The position numbers were made by a program, and so were the translations under genes. Positions 51,001 to 63,435 of a stretch of DNA of 64,000 bases are shown one piece after another. The stretch's first letter is position 1; each line of letters opens with the position of its first letter. Source of the DNA: Marsupella aquatica (taxonomy: Eukaryota; Marchantiophyta); assembly GCA_973895155.1 (NCBI GenBank), contig OZ316892.1, positions 12,276,001 through 12,340,000 on the forward strand. Direction: 5' to 3'. Under the pieces are notes generated by a model, which saw nothing but the letters and a program-made list of their open reading frames with translations, was not told where the DNA came from and did not search any database.

Positions 51001-53149
51001 ACAGAAACACACCATTAAATGCTGAACACTCGTAGAAGTGAGTTTTTTTCATCAGGCAATAAATCCAAAATCCAACTGACACTTTCGTTTGTCTTGAAAA
51101 TCTTTGGATAAAAGTGACAGTATACACAGCGCTCATTAATTCACAATCGACTGTTCCCAGGGGATCCAGAAAAGGATCCAATCATTTTGTCCCCTGGGCT
51201 TTTTCCTTTTTTGCTTCTTGTGTGCTACTGCTGACAAGACCAAGACCACAGTAGCTGAAAAGGGAACCCCGTTTTGTTCGTTTTGATGAATATATTGGTC
51301 CTCGATGGACTTTCCGCTTTTCCTTCTTGTACTTTGTTGGCCCTTTTCGTGTAAAATTTTTCTCATGTTTTTTCCAGCTTTTAACTTCTTGCCCCCAACG
51401 TCTTGTAAAGCCACCCTAAAGATGTTCCAAATGACCAAGAGTGCCATTGTTTTTTTAAATATGCCACGCTTTCTTATGTGGACAACAAGTTCACCAAAGT
51501 AGCCAAATACAAAAAAGGTGATATATTTGTAAATTCAATAAAAATCGTGTCTACATTGTAAATTTAGAACATCTCTAAGCTAAGTTAAAAGCTATTTCTA
51601 TTTTCTGTGGCACTTATATGACAAGAACAAGTGTCACCGGTAAAGGCGCCTTGTTGCTAACAAGCTGCCTCTGTTCATTTGTCTAAGTGAATTATAGACC
51701 TCCCAGTTCACTGTTCATTTGTCTAGGTGAACTGCAAACCTACTCTGCAGGCTCTCCCACTCACTTTCCATCAAAGGACTCTTACCCAAAAGGTTTTGTG
51801 GTGATTCTAAACTCGTTTCCACTGTAGTCTATGACTTGAGAGAGCAACAACTCCAGGGGGGGGTCTGTGTGTGGGAGGGCGCGGGGTAGTGGTGCTGTTG
51901 CTAGTCGGAGCGCCCGATTGCGGGATGCATTAATGAGCCTGCAACCTCGTGGAGGGGAGGTCATTGCTTGGACTGACCCCCCACCTGCGGAGCTGGTTTT
52001 GGGGAGTTGAGGCTGTGCATGCGGCCGACCCTCCTCCCTTGTTAAGTCAATCATCCAATGGCCCAGTTTGCATGATCCAATGGATGGAACTGATCCCTGA
52101 TTAGCTCCTACCCTCTTTTCCCTGATCAGTTCAGGGCGTGCTCTCCAGCTGATTTTCCAGAGCAGCAAGTAGATAGTAAAAAAATAGATTAGTTGCAGAC
52201 CACAACACTCTAGAAATGCAAGCCTCCACATAACATCCACCTTGTCCTCAGCTACCATGCTGCAAAACTGTGCTCTCTCAGTCACTGTAGTGACAGAAAT
52301 TTGACCTCATCACACTCCAAATTGCAACTACGCCAGTGCTGCATTTTTTTTTTGACAAAAAATCCATCTCTAAGAAAACTACAACTTGAAAACTTGAAGT
52401 CAATGGGTACCTTGAAGTCAGTGGGGAGCTCAGTCAATAGGGAACCTTACAGCCTCTCTTCCAAGAAGAAACAAGCACAAACAAAACAAAACAAAATAAA
52501 AATGTCAAAAATTCAGTATGTCAAATGTGCAACTGAAATGTGCAAAAATCTGAACATTTAGGACTGCGACTTCAGGAGAAAGGAGTGCTGGCATAGGTGG
52601 GGCATAGGTGGGGAGAAGACAGGCCAGATGGAGCTCAGTGGCAACCCAAATCATAGCTGGAAGTGCCTGAAATTTGAACTCAAAGTTACAGCCAATTACA
52701 TCTGGGAGATAAGGAGAGAAATCTGGAAACTTTGGCTGCCTTTCTACAAAGGAAGGTGACAGCTTAAGTTTAGATGTGTGTAAACTAAGCTGCTACAAGG
52801 TTCACAGGTTTGCCAGGGGAGATTGACTTTACTACTTGGGAAATTTAATCAGTCAGTAAAATAGACGGCAGGAGCTCATCTGAGATAAATTATTTCCGTC
52901 AGATCATATAAACTCAGCCATTGGATTCTCTGTATACATTCATTGAACTAGCTCACAAGCAAAAATAGTGGAATCTATCAATTAAAATAAAATGGCAAAT
53001 TAATAAGTTTGCCAGAAAAAGTGGCAAAGTTGTTCTCAGTGAAACTGTATTTGAAGTACTAGGTTAATATACACATACTTTTTACAGAAAAAGGCCAAAT
53101 AGGTTACCCAAAGTCCTTTATATGAGAACTTGTGGTTTAAGTTCTCATC
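48020..53149. other. Spacer downstream of VPS51, no recognised gene
   Basis: The first few hundred bases should be the VPS51 3' UTR. Farther right are unclassified A/T-rich sequences. Open frames at 50376-50639, 51136-51447 and 51782-52285 match no known family. A possible SINE B box (GGTTTGAACCTTGC) stands near 50788. Confidence 0.4.
50735..50815 (+). mobile_element. Possible SINE fragment
   Basis: A B-box-like AGGTTTGAACCTTGC is preceded by GGTAGAGTGTGAGAGTCGGG, which could serve as a degraded A box, and followed by C-rich sequence. Similarity to the other SINE copies is slight. Confidence 0.25.
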
Positions 53150-53300
53150 CCCAGTACAGTATATTTGCATGGCCGTTGGCCCACCCCACACAGCCCACAC
53201 ACTCCAACCCTACCCCACACCTAATGGTGGGGGGAAGGGGGGTCGAACCTGAGACCTGCTGCCCTCGGGGCCAATCTGGTCTCCCTTCAGTTCTGTCAAT
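53150..53300 (-). mobile_element. tRNA-derived SINE-like element, copy A
   Basis: On the minus strand AGGTTCGACCCCCC (about 53249-53236) is a B-box-like sequence. The body (CCCCACCATTAGGTGTGGGG and TGTGTGGG) parallels the adjacent copy and the 36.9-kb copy. The A box is poorly conserved. Confidence 0.5.
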
Positions 53301-53404
53301 AGAGGAAAAATTCACGAACTTCAATGTGCCAGACACACTGGTAGGGCCAATAATATGGTGGTACATAAGACCAAATCAGGGCCTAACTAAACCGGTTGGA
53401 CACT

Positions 53405-53545
53405 AATCTGTGTGGTACTTTTGGCTCAACTCAACACCCACCAACCGTCTCCCCACACCTAGTGGAAAAGAGGTTAAAGAGGGGCTTGAACCTAAGAGCT
53501 GTTGGCCCAAAGTTCCAATCCCTTAGCCACCTGAAATAAACACTA
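53405..53545 (-). mobile_element. tRNA-derived SINE, copy B
   Basis: On the minus strand an A-box-like GGTGGCTAAGGGATTGG (about 53533-53517) is followed by a B-box-like AGGTTCAAGCCCC (about 53493-53481) and the shared body (CCACTAGGTGTGGGGAGACG). The end shares a TGTGGTACTTTTGGCTCAAC-type phrase with neighbours; a third truncated end lies at about 53558-53600 (TATGGCACTTGGCCCAACC). Confidence 0.6.
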
Positions 53546-54769
53546 GGCCCCACTTAGATTTGTATGGCACTTGGCCCAACCACACTCACCACCATAGCCA
53601 ATGAGAGAGGGGGATCTATTCTGGAGCTACGACTTCCCATGGGATTTCTTGAGCCCAAAGTTTTTGCTAGGATAGGATCTGTAAGCTTTCATGTGATTTG
53701 TGAGATTGTGCAGTTTCACTACTCTATGTATTTAGAACATAAAATGTTTCCTTCCACATGAAGAGTGTTTGGGGATGGGAGGTTAAAGGTTTGGATGGAG
53801 ATTCCATAAGAGCTTATGGCTTATCATTCACTTTCATGTTAAGTACCCAAATTTAATTATAGAATTGCAATCTAAAGCTCCTCTGAAAGTCTGCTCTCTG
53901 AGGGTTTACTGTCTAGAGTGAAGACTCTAAACCATGACTCTGGAGGCATAACTCAAAGTGGGGGTGTGGGCGGAAGATGGGGATTGGGTGTAAGTCACTG
54001 GAAAACATTTGAAAGAGAAAGTCAACAGAACATTAGGGAGTCTATTTGTTCACAAGGCCTTTTTGTCTTCAATTCATTTTCATTGATGGAATAGATAATC
54101 AGGCTAGTGTGAAATACTTGGCATCCGAAAACCACTTGGGATGGCTGGTGCCTGAATCTAAAATTTGGGAATGGGATCCAAAGGTAATGGGAATACCATC
54201 TTATTGGGTTGTTTCAACATGTTTTTTGTAAAGAAGGCATGGCACCTGGTGTCGCTGATCATGAAGTAAAATTTGGTAATTGGCTGAACTTTACTTCAGT
54301 ATTGTGATGTGGGCTCAAAAATTGTTTGAACACACACTATCGGTAGGCATGGTCGAAACCTTCTTGTCAAAAAATCATTTGAACTCTAGACATTAGGTAA
54401 GTCTACTGTGACCACATAGCTTTGGTCATGGGCCTGGTAATGGGAACCCTCAAGTCACAGTTTGGTGTTTGGGTGGTGGCTAGCCCTAATTGGAGTTCCT
54501 ATTGTGAGTAATTTGGAACCTGATAGTATGGGTATGGCTTTATATCCCAGTACAGCTGCAATAAACTGTTGTATGATACGCACAAATGCCACTTGCTGGT
54601 GATTACACTTGTCATGGTGGAGATCCATTTCAATGACAGTTTTCTAGAACTGCCTAGAGCATCTTTTGCAATTTATAAAATAAATTTCAAAGGAAGGATG
54701 CAGGGCCGTCCATGCCAAGCTACATCTTTTGCAATTGATATATCTTATCCCCCTGTTTCTGTCCTATCA

Positions 54770-54910
54770 TGATACTTTTGACAGATGGTGTCTGATGCAC
54801 TTTAGGAGGTTTAGGTTCTGATTATTCTACATAGGGCATGATACTTTTGACAGATGGCGTCTGATGCACTTTAGAAGGTTTAGGTTCTGATTATTCTACT
54901 TAGGGCTGAG
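54770..54910. repeat. Direct duplication, 72-bp unit
   Basis: Two adjacent copies of TGATACTTTTGACAGATGG followed by GTCTGATGCACTTTAG and GGTTTAGGTTCTGATTATTC differ at only a few positions. Confidence 0.9.
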
Positions 54911-55524
54911 GCTGTTGGGTTTTAGGGCCTGTAAACAAATTCTTTGTTGTGTCCCTCCTATGTGGTTGGGCTTTGCCAGGCTTTCAATTTGCTGCCATGT
55001 AGGGTTTTAGTTTAGTTTGTGACTGTGTGGGGTTTCAGTTCTTTTTGTTGTTGGCCAGTCACAATTTTTTTGGTCAGTTTGGTCTGGGGTTTTACCCCCA
55101 TTATTTTGTCTCTTGCCACTGGACATTGTCTCCCCATTTGGAGCTTTTGTTCCTTGACAGTGTGAAATATATATATATGGGATGGGATTTACTAGACAGA
55201 CACTTTTTTGGCATGATACATACCTTACCATTGAGTTTTTTCCTATATATCATAATGCCTCACAGCCAATGGCTCTCCTTCACATCCAATGGGTCTCATG
55301 GCACCCAGTTCTGATATTGGACGGCTCCTGTCTCCGTCGAGGTGACTTTGACCACCCTCAGCAGGACAAAGACAGAGGCTGTACGCAAAGATGGGTTGGT
55401 CCTGCATAGAGGCTGGGCCTAGGATGGGGGGTGGGGCCACTCGACCCACCCGACCCACCCCTAGGTCAACTGACCCAAGGGTGGTCAAAGACACCTTGAG
55501 AAAGACTCAAGCAATTGGATGTGA

Positions 55525-55740
55525 AAGAGCTAACTTGAGTTAATTTTCTTAACCCATACACAATGATAGTGGCATTGTGATAAATAGAAAAATCCAGTGG
55601 CAAAGTATGTATTATGCCCCAAAAGAGTGACAATCAAGTGAATCTATGTATAGAGCTAACCTGAGTTAATTTTCTTAACCCATAAACAATAATAGTGACA
55701 TTGTGATAAATATAAAATTTCAATGGCAAAGTGAAATCTT
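55525..55740. repeat. Direct duplication, about 120-bp unit
   Basis: GAGCTAAC-TGAGTTAATTTTCTTAACCCATA-ACAAT-ATAGTG-CATTGTGATAAATA occurs near 55530 and again near 55650. Both copies are followed by a GTGGCAAAGT- or ATGGCAAAGT-type end. Confidence 0.9.
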
Positions 55741-57769
55741 GGATTTAGTTATAAAATAAATCCAAGAAGGTGGGAGGCTGGCAACCAGTGTTTTCTTAGT
55801 GGAAAAAATTAGCCAAATTCCACCTCACCTAAAAGTCTTTGCTACTTTTGGTGAATATTTGCTAAGGTTTTTGTCTTGGATTACCCAGTTTCTCACTTTC
55901 CAGACCCACTAGCCAGAATCTGGTGGTTGTCCTTAAATCTAGTAAGATCAAACGATCAGAAATTAACTTTGGAAATTTTGATGAGGATGTTCTTGCAGCT
56001 TCTCATTTTGCACAAGGTGACATTGCCATCCTGTCCAAAGAAATCTTAGAAAATACTCTGGTTGTGACTCCTCCCTTGCCTTGAGAGGTACTTCCTGATT
56101 TAAGTGCTCTTAAGACCAAAAAAACCTTAGACATTACTCTGGCGGTGACTCTTATCTTGCCTTGAGAGGTACTTCATGGTCTAAGCCCTCTTAACACGTG
56201 AAATTCCAGCCATCAGAATCTCCTAGATTAAAAGGGAACCATCATGAGATCTGAAAGAATTGCACCTAGACTTACGGAGTTGTGTAGCAAATTGATGATT
56301 AAAATCAAAGGATCATTCCTTTGTACTGGTCGACAGGCAATTTCCCTCGTTACAATTTGGGGAAATCAAACAAACAATGAAATGGCCATTTGAGCCAATA
56401 CTTCACAACATAAGGTCTGGAATAAAGCCTCTATACTATCAAAGCCTCTATACTATGACCCTGTTGAGCATAGACGACAATCGCAACAGCAAGCCCATGA
56501 ACCATCCAACGCACAAGAGTCGACACAGAGAGATATGTGGTTCACCTCCACATGAGACTACGTCCACGGGAACACACAAGAACTTTACTCCACTCTAGGT
56601 CGACTGGCCATACCAAGCATCCACAATGCAAACTCTCTCTATCTCTCAAATAGCTCCGTAACAATGAGCCTTAGTTCCACCATGGGCTGACATTAGCCCT
56701 GGCTATATACACAATAACACTACCACTAACCTTAGTTAAGTTCTAACTCAAGTTAGTCTAATTGTGGTTAACTCATGAATCACAAGACTAAGAACAATAC
56801 CTAACAGAACCAGGGCAGTAACCAAAATTGGGGGTGAGGGTGAGAAAAGGGGACTGGGGCAAGGTGAATCTTGGAAAATGCCAGAAAGTGTGAGGAGTGG
56901 CTTGAAACCGATGGAAAAGCAAATCATTGAAAAGGCCAAGTGCTTGAATGTTCACAAATCACAAAAACTAAAGGCTTACCGTGGGAGAGACCTTACAACA
57001 TAAAGCAATTCAGAAACACTTAGAATATTTTTAAGCCAAGTGGCACTCTGTTACAGGTTGAGGGCTCGGCAATAATGTCAGTAGCAGCTTATCCCGTGTC
57101 TGTACCTATGCCCGTATAATCGTATATCCCCACACGCTTTAAGCTTGATGATTTACAGGTGGATGATTTTAATTGGTTTTCTTAAAGTAAAGTACGTATG
57201 TCTTGAGCTGTAATAATAGAGACACTTGTCTTTATGTAGGGCAGGGATCCCTTGATGCCGTAGAAGTGTCGGGAGGAAGTACCATACTATTTTTAAAGTG
57301 CGAAAATGAGCTAAATTACACCCCACTAAAAACATACTGGTCGCTTTTGGCGAGGATGATTGGATGAGCCAATGATTTTTGTTTTTCATTCGTAAGCTTC
57401 CCACCTAGCAGCGCAAACGGTCCCCTATAGTGTAACGGTTATCCTTAATCAAGAGTGATCTAACCACCTAAATTAGTCTAACTAAAAATTTATAAAATAA
57501 AATATTTTTAGAATATTTATTTCATGTTTACACACTGAAAATTTTTGCAATGACATTTCCTCTCAATATATTATGTTGAAAACTCAACAAAAACGGCTAA
57601 AAAGTCATTGTCACTTTGATCAAAATCAAAAACCCTCTTGAGTATCCCCAAAACTTAGAAGTATTTGAATTTGTGAATGTCAAATTATTATAATTAAACT
57701 CAAATTTTGGGAAATGAGTCTATATTCTTGTCCAAGTCATTGTCACTAAATCATTTATGCAAGTACAAA

Positions 57770-57960
57770 CCTAAAGGTCCCCTACGCAAAAACCCCTGCC
57801 GAGAATTACACATCAAAATGCGATAATGTAAGGTGTGCATTCATTGATTTGAAAAAAATAATGAAGTTTATCAAGGTCCCCCAAGCAAAATCCCTTGCCT
57901 ATAATCACACATCAAAATGTGTTAATGTAAGTAAGTTGTGCATTCATTGTTGGCTGAATA
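57770..57960. repeat. Direct duplication, about 110-bp unit
   Basis: AAGGTCCCC-A-GCAAAA-CCCTTGCC, ACACATCAAAATG-G-TAATGTAAG and TGTGCATTCATTG phrases occur twice in order. The joint region contains AATGAA(G/A)TTTATCA, which recurs a third time near 58215. Confidence 0.85.
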
Positions 57961-58499
57961 TGCCTCCAAATATTTTGTTCTGAGCATATCATTTCTGAGT
58001 ATACTATTTTGTGCATATATTTTTGCAAAAAACAGTGAACAATACTAAAAAAAAAACATTTGCAACAGTTCATCTTTTGTGATAACCCTCTTTGTGACCT
58101 CTTTGGTCACAAAGAAGTTTAAAGAAAATAGTGGTAATGGAAGTTGTGCATTCACATTTAAATGTAAGTTGTGCATTCACATTTAAATGTAAGTTGTGCG
58201 TTTACTGATTTAAAGAAAATAATGAAATTTATCATGGCATGGAAAGATACACCAACCTATATATCATACTTTGATATGCAATTACCGGTCTCCTATTCAA
58301 AAACCGGTGGCTTTCCCTTCCTAAAGGAGAGAAACCTGACACTGTGTCACAGGATATAGGTACAGTAGTACTACGGTAGTGTCATTCTTCGTTCACTGCT
58401 CCTCATTTCTCACCCCTCATCCCTGAAATGTCTGCTGCAAAAGCGCATATGACTGCATTGGATTCAGCATCGGATTTCTACTACTTCCCAGTATTCCAC

Positions 58500-60928
58500 C
58501 CCCCTACCGTTGAGAGAGCGAGCGAGCGAGCAGCGAGGGCGACCAATCCGTTGAACGGCTGATGAGCTGAGAACGTTCATGAATTCCCGTTCAGTGCAGA
58601 GCATGAGCGAGCGACGAAGGGCGCAAATCATTACAAGTCTGTGGAGAACTGGGGATGGGCGTCCTTTTACTGTCAGAGGGAGTAGTTACGCCGACCTTGT
58701 CAGTAACCAGTAAGACCCCAGAGAGGAATCGTTTACTGGAGCTGACCAGAATCTGCAGCAGCGGGAGCTATGGATGACTGTGCCCCCCGGCAGTGGAAAT
58801 GAGAGAACAGAGAACTGATGGCGGCATTGTGAGATCGGAACATATTTATTATCCCCAATCTCAGGCGAAGTGCCTGAAATAATTGCCTTATAGTCCCTAC
58901 TCACCTTTTCAATCCACTCATTCCCGCTGTCGATCGGGGGCTCTCGAATTCTGCACCGATGATGCTTTTAAGAAATTAGAAGCCATCACTGGGCGACTTG
59001 AGCCGACACTCGAGAAGGATTGTGCGAGGAAGCGGACACTTTTATTGCTACAGTACTGTCTGTCTGCCCGGTACAAGCTGTTGTTGTCGTCGCCGCTCTA
59101 TTCGCAACGTTCACCTGTGACGCGGCTGTTGAGTTGAGCATTCAGACTACAGCTCTACAACCACAACTGTGTACGCCTTCCGGGACGTGCATGTTGGAAT
59201 GATTCATTCACAGACAGGTTCTGTCTCCCCCGAGTTGGTGCTCGTGATTGCTACTTGAAGCTCGTCCGGCCTCCAGACTCTGGCTCTCTGCTTCTGGGAC
59301 GCTGGAGAGATCAGCAGCCTCGTGAGCCTGGCAATGCGGAGGAGGAGGTGAGGTGAATCTCAGGGGGATTAGTGGAGTGCACAACCAGCAAATGCTCGTT
59401 GCGATTGATTGGAAAAGCCCCAGTGAAGGTCAGTGTTTTCGGAAAGCCCTGGATTTTGACTGCTTCTGCTGTGGTTATGAAGGAGGAATGTTTGGAGAAG
59501 AGATCGGGGTTCGTCGTGATTCGGGAAGTGAGGTGGGGCTCTGGATCCCCGCCTTAGTAGGACTGCCTTCGCTCTGCAATAGTGGGTGGGCATATTGAGC
59601 ATTCGCATCGACTCGTACTCTAGGTGAATCTAGGGGATTGTGTGTAATCAGTGTTCGGAAGTTCTGGACTCTGCATCGAAGTCCTGCAGAGGCCATCGTC
59701 GTCGGCAGGGTGAGTTCGTTGAGTTCTTCACAGGGCGAAAGATCATACCTGCATCGAAGTTGTAGGAGTGAGCATTGGTCTTCCTTAGTAGTCCTTGCCT
59801 GATCACCCTGCTTGAATGCTACCGTAGTTCCGCATTGCTTTGCGCTAGACTTTTATAGATTCGTTTGGTCCTTGGGCTGATCACAGGGCTTGTATGCTAC
59901 GGTAGTTGAGGAGTTGGCAATGCAGAGCGGAGCATTGCATTGCGCTTGTGATACATAGATTCGTAGTGTACTGTAGAAGAACGCCCGGGAGGAACCTTGG
60001 TTCCTTGCAAGCTGGGCATCTCCGGAGTTTGTTTACCCTGTTCTTACTCGGCTACTCACCTTTGGCGGTGGTCAGCTCCTTGACTTGTCCGGGATTGCGT
60101 CCTCAAACCCAGCTCGAGGACCGATAGTGTGAATGATATGGTGACCTTTGGTAAAGGCCCACCTTAATTGCGACATTGCGGTCAGATTTACGATATCACT
60201 ATCCCCAACTGTGGTTATTACAGCTCGTGGATGCCACTCAAGCGCACGCACGAGTCCATATCTAGTGGAATTCTCAAGCATTTTTTACCGGCTGCCTCGC
60301 TGATAGCCGTGCTTAATTTATCTGTGATGAGAGATGTGCCTTACGGTTAATAGTGGATCCACAGTGGTCACATTTGATGTGTGGATCCCAGGTAATCGGG
60401 GGTTATGCTCTTTGTAAGATTGTGTGTGGTCCATGGATTTGGGCTGCTAGCTGGGGATTGCTCTGTTGCAATGCTTCTACGCCAAGTTATTCGCCGAGGG
60501 GAAAAAGCAACTTTCGAGAATGTAGTGGTTGGAGCGAACCGCGTATGTTGAGAAATAAAGCCCTGTGTAGCGTCGTTAGTGTCACGAATGATGGTGTCGC
60601 TCTGGAGAGTCCCTTGTTCTTCACCTCTCACAGTGTTATGAGATTGCGACCTGCCTGGGGAGAGAGATTCCCCTACCGGAGTGCGGAGTTGGTTAGATTG
60701 GTCATCAGGAAAGTCAGCGTTAGTGTCAATGCGCAGTGTTCACTATCAGTTTTACCTGGTTTGTGTATTTTAAGCACCTGATAATCATGATTTTCTGTTG
60801 GCAGGTCTGCATGTCTGGGGCTTGTGATCGCACCTTGATGACCACGATGTCCAGCATTTGGCATCAGTTTGGAACTATCTAAAGAGAAACCACGTCATTT
60901 GCAGCCCAATCCGAGCAGAGGCCCAACG
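58500..60928. other. Upstream region of the GH17 gene
   Basis: From about 58.5 kb the sequence becomes G+C-richer, with a GAGCGAGCGAGCGAG stretch at 58516-58533. It probably forms the promoter and a long leader of the plus-strand glucanase. A good acceptor (TTTTCTGTTGGCAG, about 60804) suggests a 5'-UTR intron. Open frames (58883-59137, 59906-60127, 60353-60781) lack family matches and overlap opposite-strand frames. Confidence 0.45.
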
Positions 60929-63435
60929 ATGGCCCTCATTCCTGGCTCTCGCGGTCTCGTAGCGCTAACGGTCGTATTGGTCCTTGCCTCTCTTCAATTT
61001 CCTGGTAGGTCACTCTTCTACTTTCAGCGGTCGTTGTGTGTTCCTGGGGATTCCGTGTATTGTCAGCACCTCTCTTGTTGAGGTGCAATGTACTCACTCC
61101 TAACCCGGGAACGGATCTGCAGGAGCGAGCGCCATAGGAGTGAATTATGGAGCGGTAGCGAACAACCTTCCGAGTCCAGCCCATGTTGTGTCTCTCATTC
61201 AGTCCACTTACATTTCAAAAGTGAAGATTTATGACTCCAATCCGGAGATCATATCTGCCTTTGCGAACACCGGAATTTCTCTCGTGGTGGGAGCCAGGAA
61301 CGACGAAATAGCTTCTCTGGCGTCTTCCGCAAGCTTCGCACAGCAATGGGTCTCCCAGAATGTGGCATCCCATTACCCTTCTACTAACATCATCGTTATC
61401 GTTGTCGGCAATGAGGTGCTTACCTCTGCACCAAATTTATCACACTACCTGGTACCAGCAATGCAGAACCTGTACACTGGGCTGTCGAATTTGGGGCTTA
61501 GTGGCAAGATTAAGGTGTCCACTCCCCATTCCTACGGCGTGTTGAGTACTTCTTACCCTCCTTCGGATGGGATATTCAGGTCGGATCTCGCGGGCCCAAT
61601 CATCACCCCAATGTTGAACTTTCTGGCGCAAACTGGGGGCCCCTTCATGATCAACGTCTACCCTTACTTTGCCTACAGAGATAATCCGAAGATCTCAATT
61701 TCTTATGCTCTGTTTGGGACTAGTACTGCCGTTGTGGATTCGGTGACTGGACTCTCGTACAGCAACCTTTTCGATGCTCAGGTGGATGGAGCCTATGCTG
61801 CCATGGCAAAGTTGGGCCACCAGGACATTACGGTGACAGTCTCCGAAACTGGATGGCCGTCGTTCGGCGATGCTAACGAGGTAGGGGTGAGCATCACAAA
61901 TGCTCAGACTTACATCTCAAATCTTCTTCAGCATATCAATGGCAAGGGTGGTACTCCTCACAAACCGGGTACGGCAACTGATACTTATATTTTCGCTCTC
62001 TTCAATGAGAACCAGAAACCAGGGCCAAGTTCCGAGCGCAACTTCGGATTGTTTCTACCCGACGAGTCTGTTGTTTACAATGTGGGACTTGTCACGCATA
62101 ATACCAATACGAGCAGTCCGACTCCACCTCCTCCTCCTGTTGTGAGCACGACTCCCCCTCCTCCTGTTGTGAGCGTGACTCCCCCTCCTCCTCCTGTTGT
62201 GAGCATGACTCCCCCTCCTCCTCCTGTTGTGAGCATCACTCCCCCTCCTCCTCCTGTTGTGAGCATCACTCCCCCTCCACCTCCTGTTGTGAGCATGACT
62301 CCCCCTCCACCTCCTGTTGTGAGCATGACTCCCCCTCCACCTCCTGTTGTGAGTATTACTCCCCCTCCTCCTTTTGTGAGTACGACTACCCCTCCTCCAC
62401 CACCAACTCCCACTTCTACACCACCTGCCAGCCCTTCAACACCAGGAAGCCCCCCACCTCCTTTCACTACTAACATCCCTCCCCCTCCTTTTACAGCTCC
62501 TCCACCACCATACCCAGTTCCCCACATCCCACCTACAGCTGGTTCGACTCCATCTCCTCCTGTAGTCTCCACGGCTCCTCCTCCACCAGCAACATCAACT
62601 CCTCCACCAGCAACATCAACTCCTCCAGCAACATCATCTCCTCCACCAGCATCATCATCCCCTCCGCCGCCCTCAACGTCGACTACCCCTCCTCCACCTT
62701 CGTTCTTCAATCCACCACCCGGCGCTAGCTCTCCTCCACCTGCAAGTGGGACACCTCCTTTTTTTGCAAGCCCACCACCACCCCCTTCTGCCACTTCAAC
62801 TCCTCCTCCAGCCACAATACCTCCACCGTCAGCTTCTCCCCCACCGCCTGTGACTCCGGTCACAGGGTCTCCACCACCACCAGCTCCACCAGCTCCAGCT
62901 GCTCTCTCTCCTCCACCCCCAACGCCACCGGCACCCACCGTGCCCGCTCCTGTTACTGGAGCTCCTCTGGGTACTCCACCAGCTCCACCTGGTACCGCAA
63001 GCGGCCCCAACACTTGGTGTGTAGCGAAGCCCGGGTCTGCAATGGCTGACTTAGCCAATGCTCTCAATTACGCCTGTGGCACCGGAGGTGCTGATTGTTC
63101 TCAAATCCAGCCCGCAGGGTCCTGCTTCAATCCCAACACGCTCTTCTCGCATGCGTCGTATGCCTTCGACAGCTACTATGCCAAAAATGGTCGAAATTAC
63201 TGGAACTGCTTCTTTGGCAATTCGTCTCTCATCAGCATCACAAATCCAAGTAAGCCTCTTATGTTCCCATGCCACTTTCTTTGTGTTCAAAGCTCGGAAT
63301 GTGGTGCACTTCACCCTGAATCAGCTGAATTTTTTGACTTCCATTTTTTCCGAAATTGGTGACTGGGTCTGGTTACTTACAAGAAACGATCATGTTTGTC
63401 CCCCTGCAGGTTATGCTGGGTGTGCCTACCCGTAG
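60929..63435 (+). CDS. Secreted GH17 glucan endo-1,3-beta-glucosidase with Pro-rich linker and X8 (CBM43) domain
   Basis: The enzyme should hydrolyse beta-1,3-glucan (callose) in the cell wall. Three exons (60929-61004, 61123-63249, 63410-63435) give 742 residues. Residues 1-28 are a signal peptide (LVALTVVLVLASLQFPG). The GH17 domain starts IGVNYGAVANNLPSP and carries the acid/base Glu in VVGNEVL (E123) and the nucleophile in SETGWPSFGD (E267). Residues about 354-652 are a Pro/Ser/Thr-rich linker with TPPPPP and SPPPP motifs, extensin-like and likely glycosylated. The X8 domain (about 655-742) begins NTWCVAKPG, has six Cys and ends YAGCAYP. The protein stops there, without the C-terminal hydrophobic GPI signal found in many GH17-X8 proteins. 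The linker is far longer than usual. The last exon only adds the final eight residues. Confidence 0.95.
62142..62400 (+). repeat. Coding 27/30-bp tandem repeat in the glucanase linker
   Basis: Nine unit starts (GTGAG-) stand at 62142, 62169, 62199, 62229, 62259, 62289, 62319, 62349 and 62376. Each unit encodes a VS(M/I/T/V)TPPPPPV-type decapeptide (nine residues where one Pro is missing). The unit lengths are whole codons, so copy-number change keeps frame. Confidence 0.95.

Larger units (their letters stand above)
53601..58499. repeat. Spacer with several local duplications and dispersed repeats
   Basis: Visible structure includes an inverted relative of the 3.7-kb repeat at 53880-53960. 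It also includes a 72-bp direct duplication at 54770-54910, the dispersed repeat family at 54890-55180, a duplicated 120-bp unit at 55529-55735, an 85-bp duplication at 56035-56195, a 110-bp duplication at 57770-57960, and a GTAAGTTGTGC-TT-A triplication at 58140-58200. No open frame matches a known protein. Confidence 0.6.

Noticed and set aside
51782-52285. 167-codon minus-strand frame
   Set aside because: No conserved motif or splice context was seen; the spacer is repeat-like and composition gives no support.
60353-60781. 142-codon plus-strand frame upstream of the glucanase
   Set aside because: No recognisable domain, and it lies where the leader of the GH17 gene is expected.
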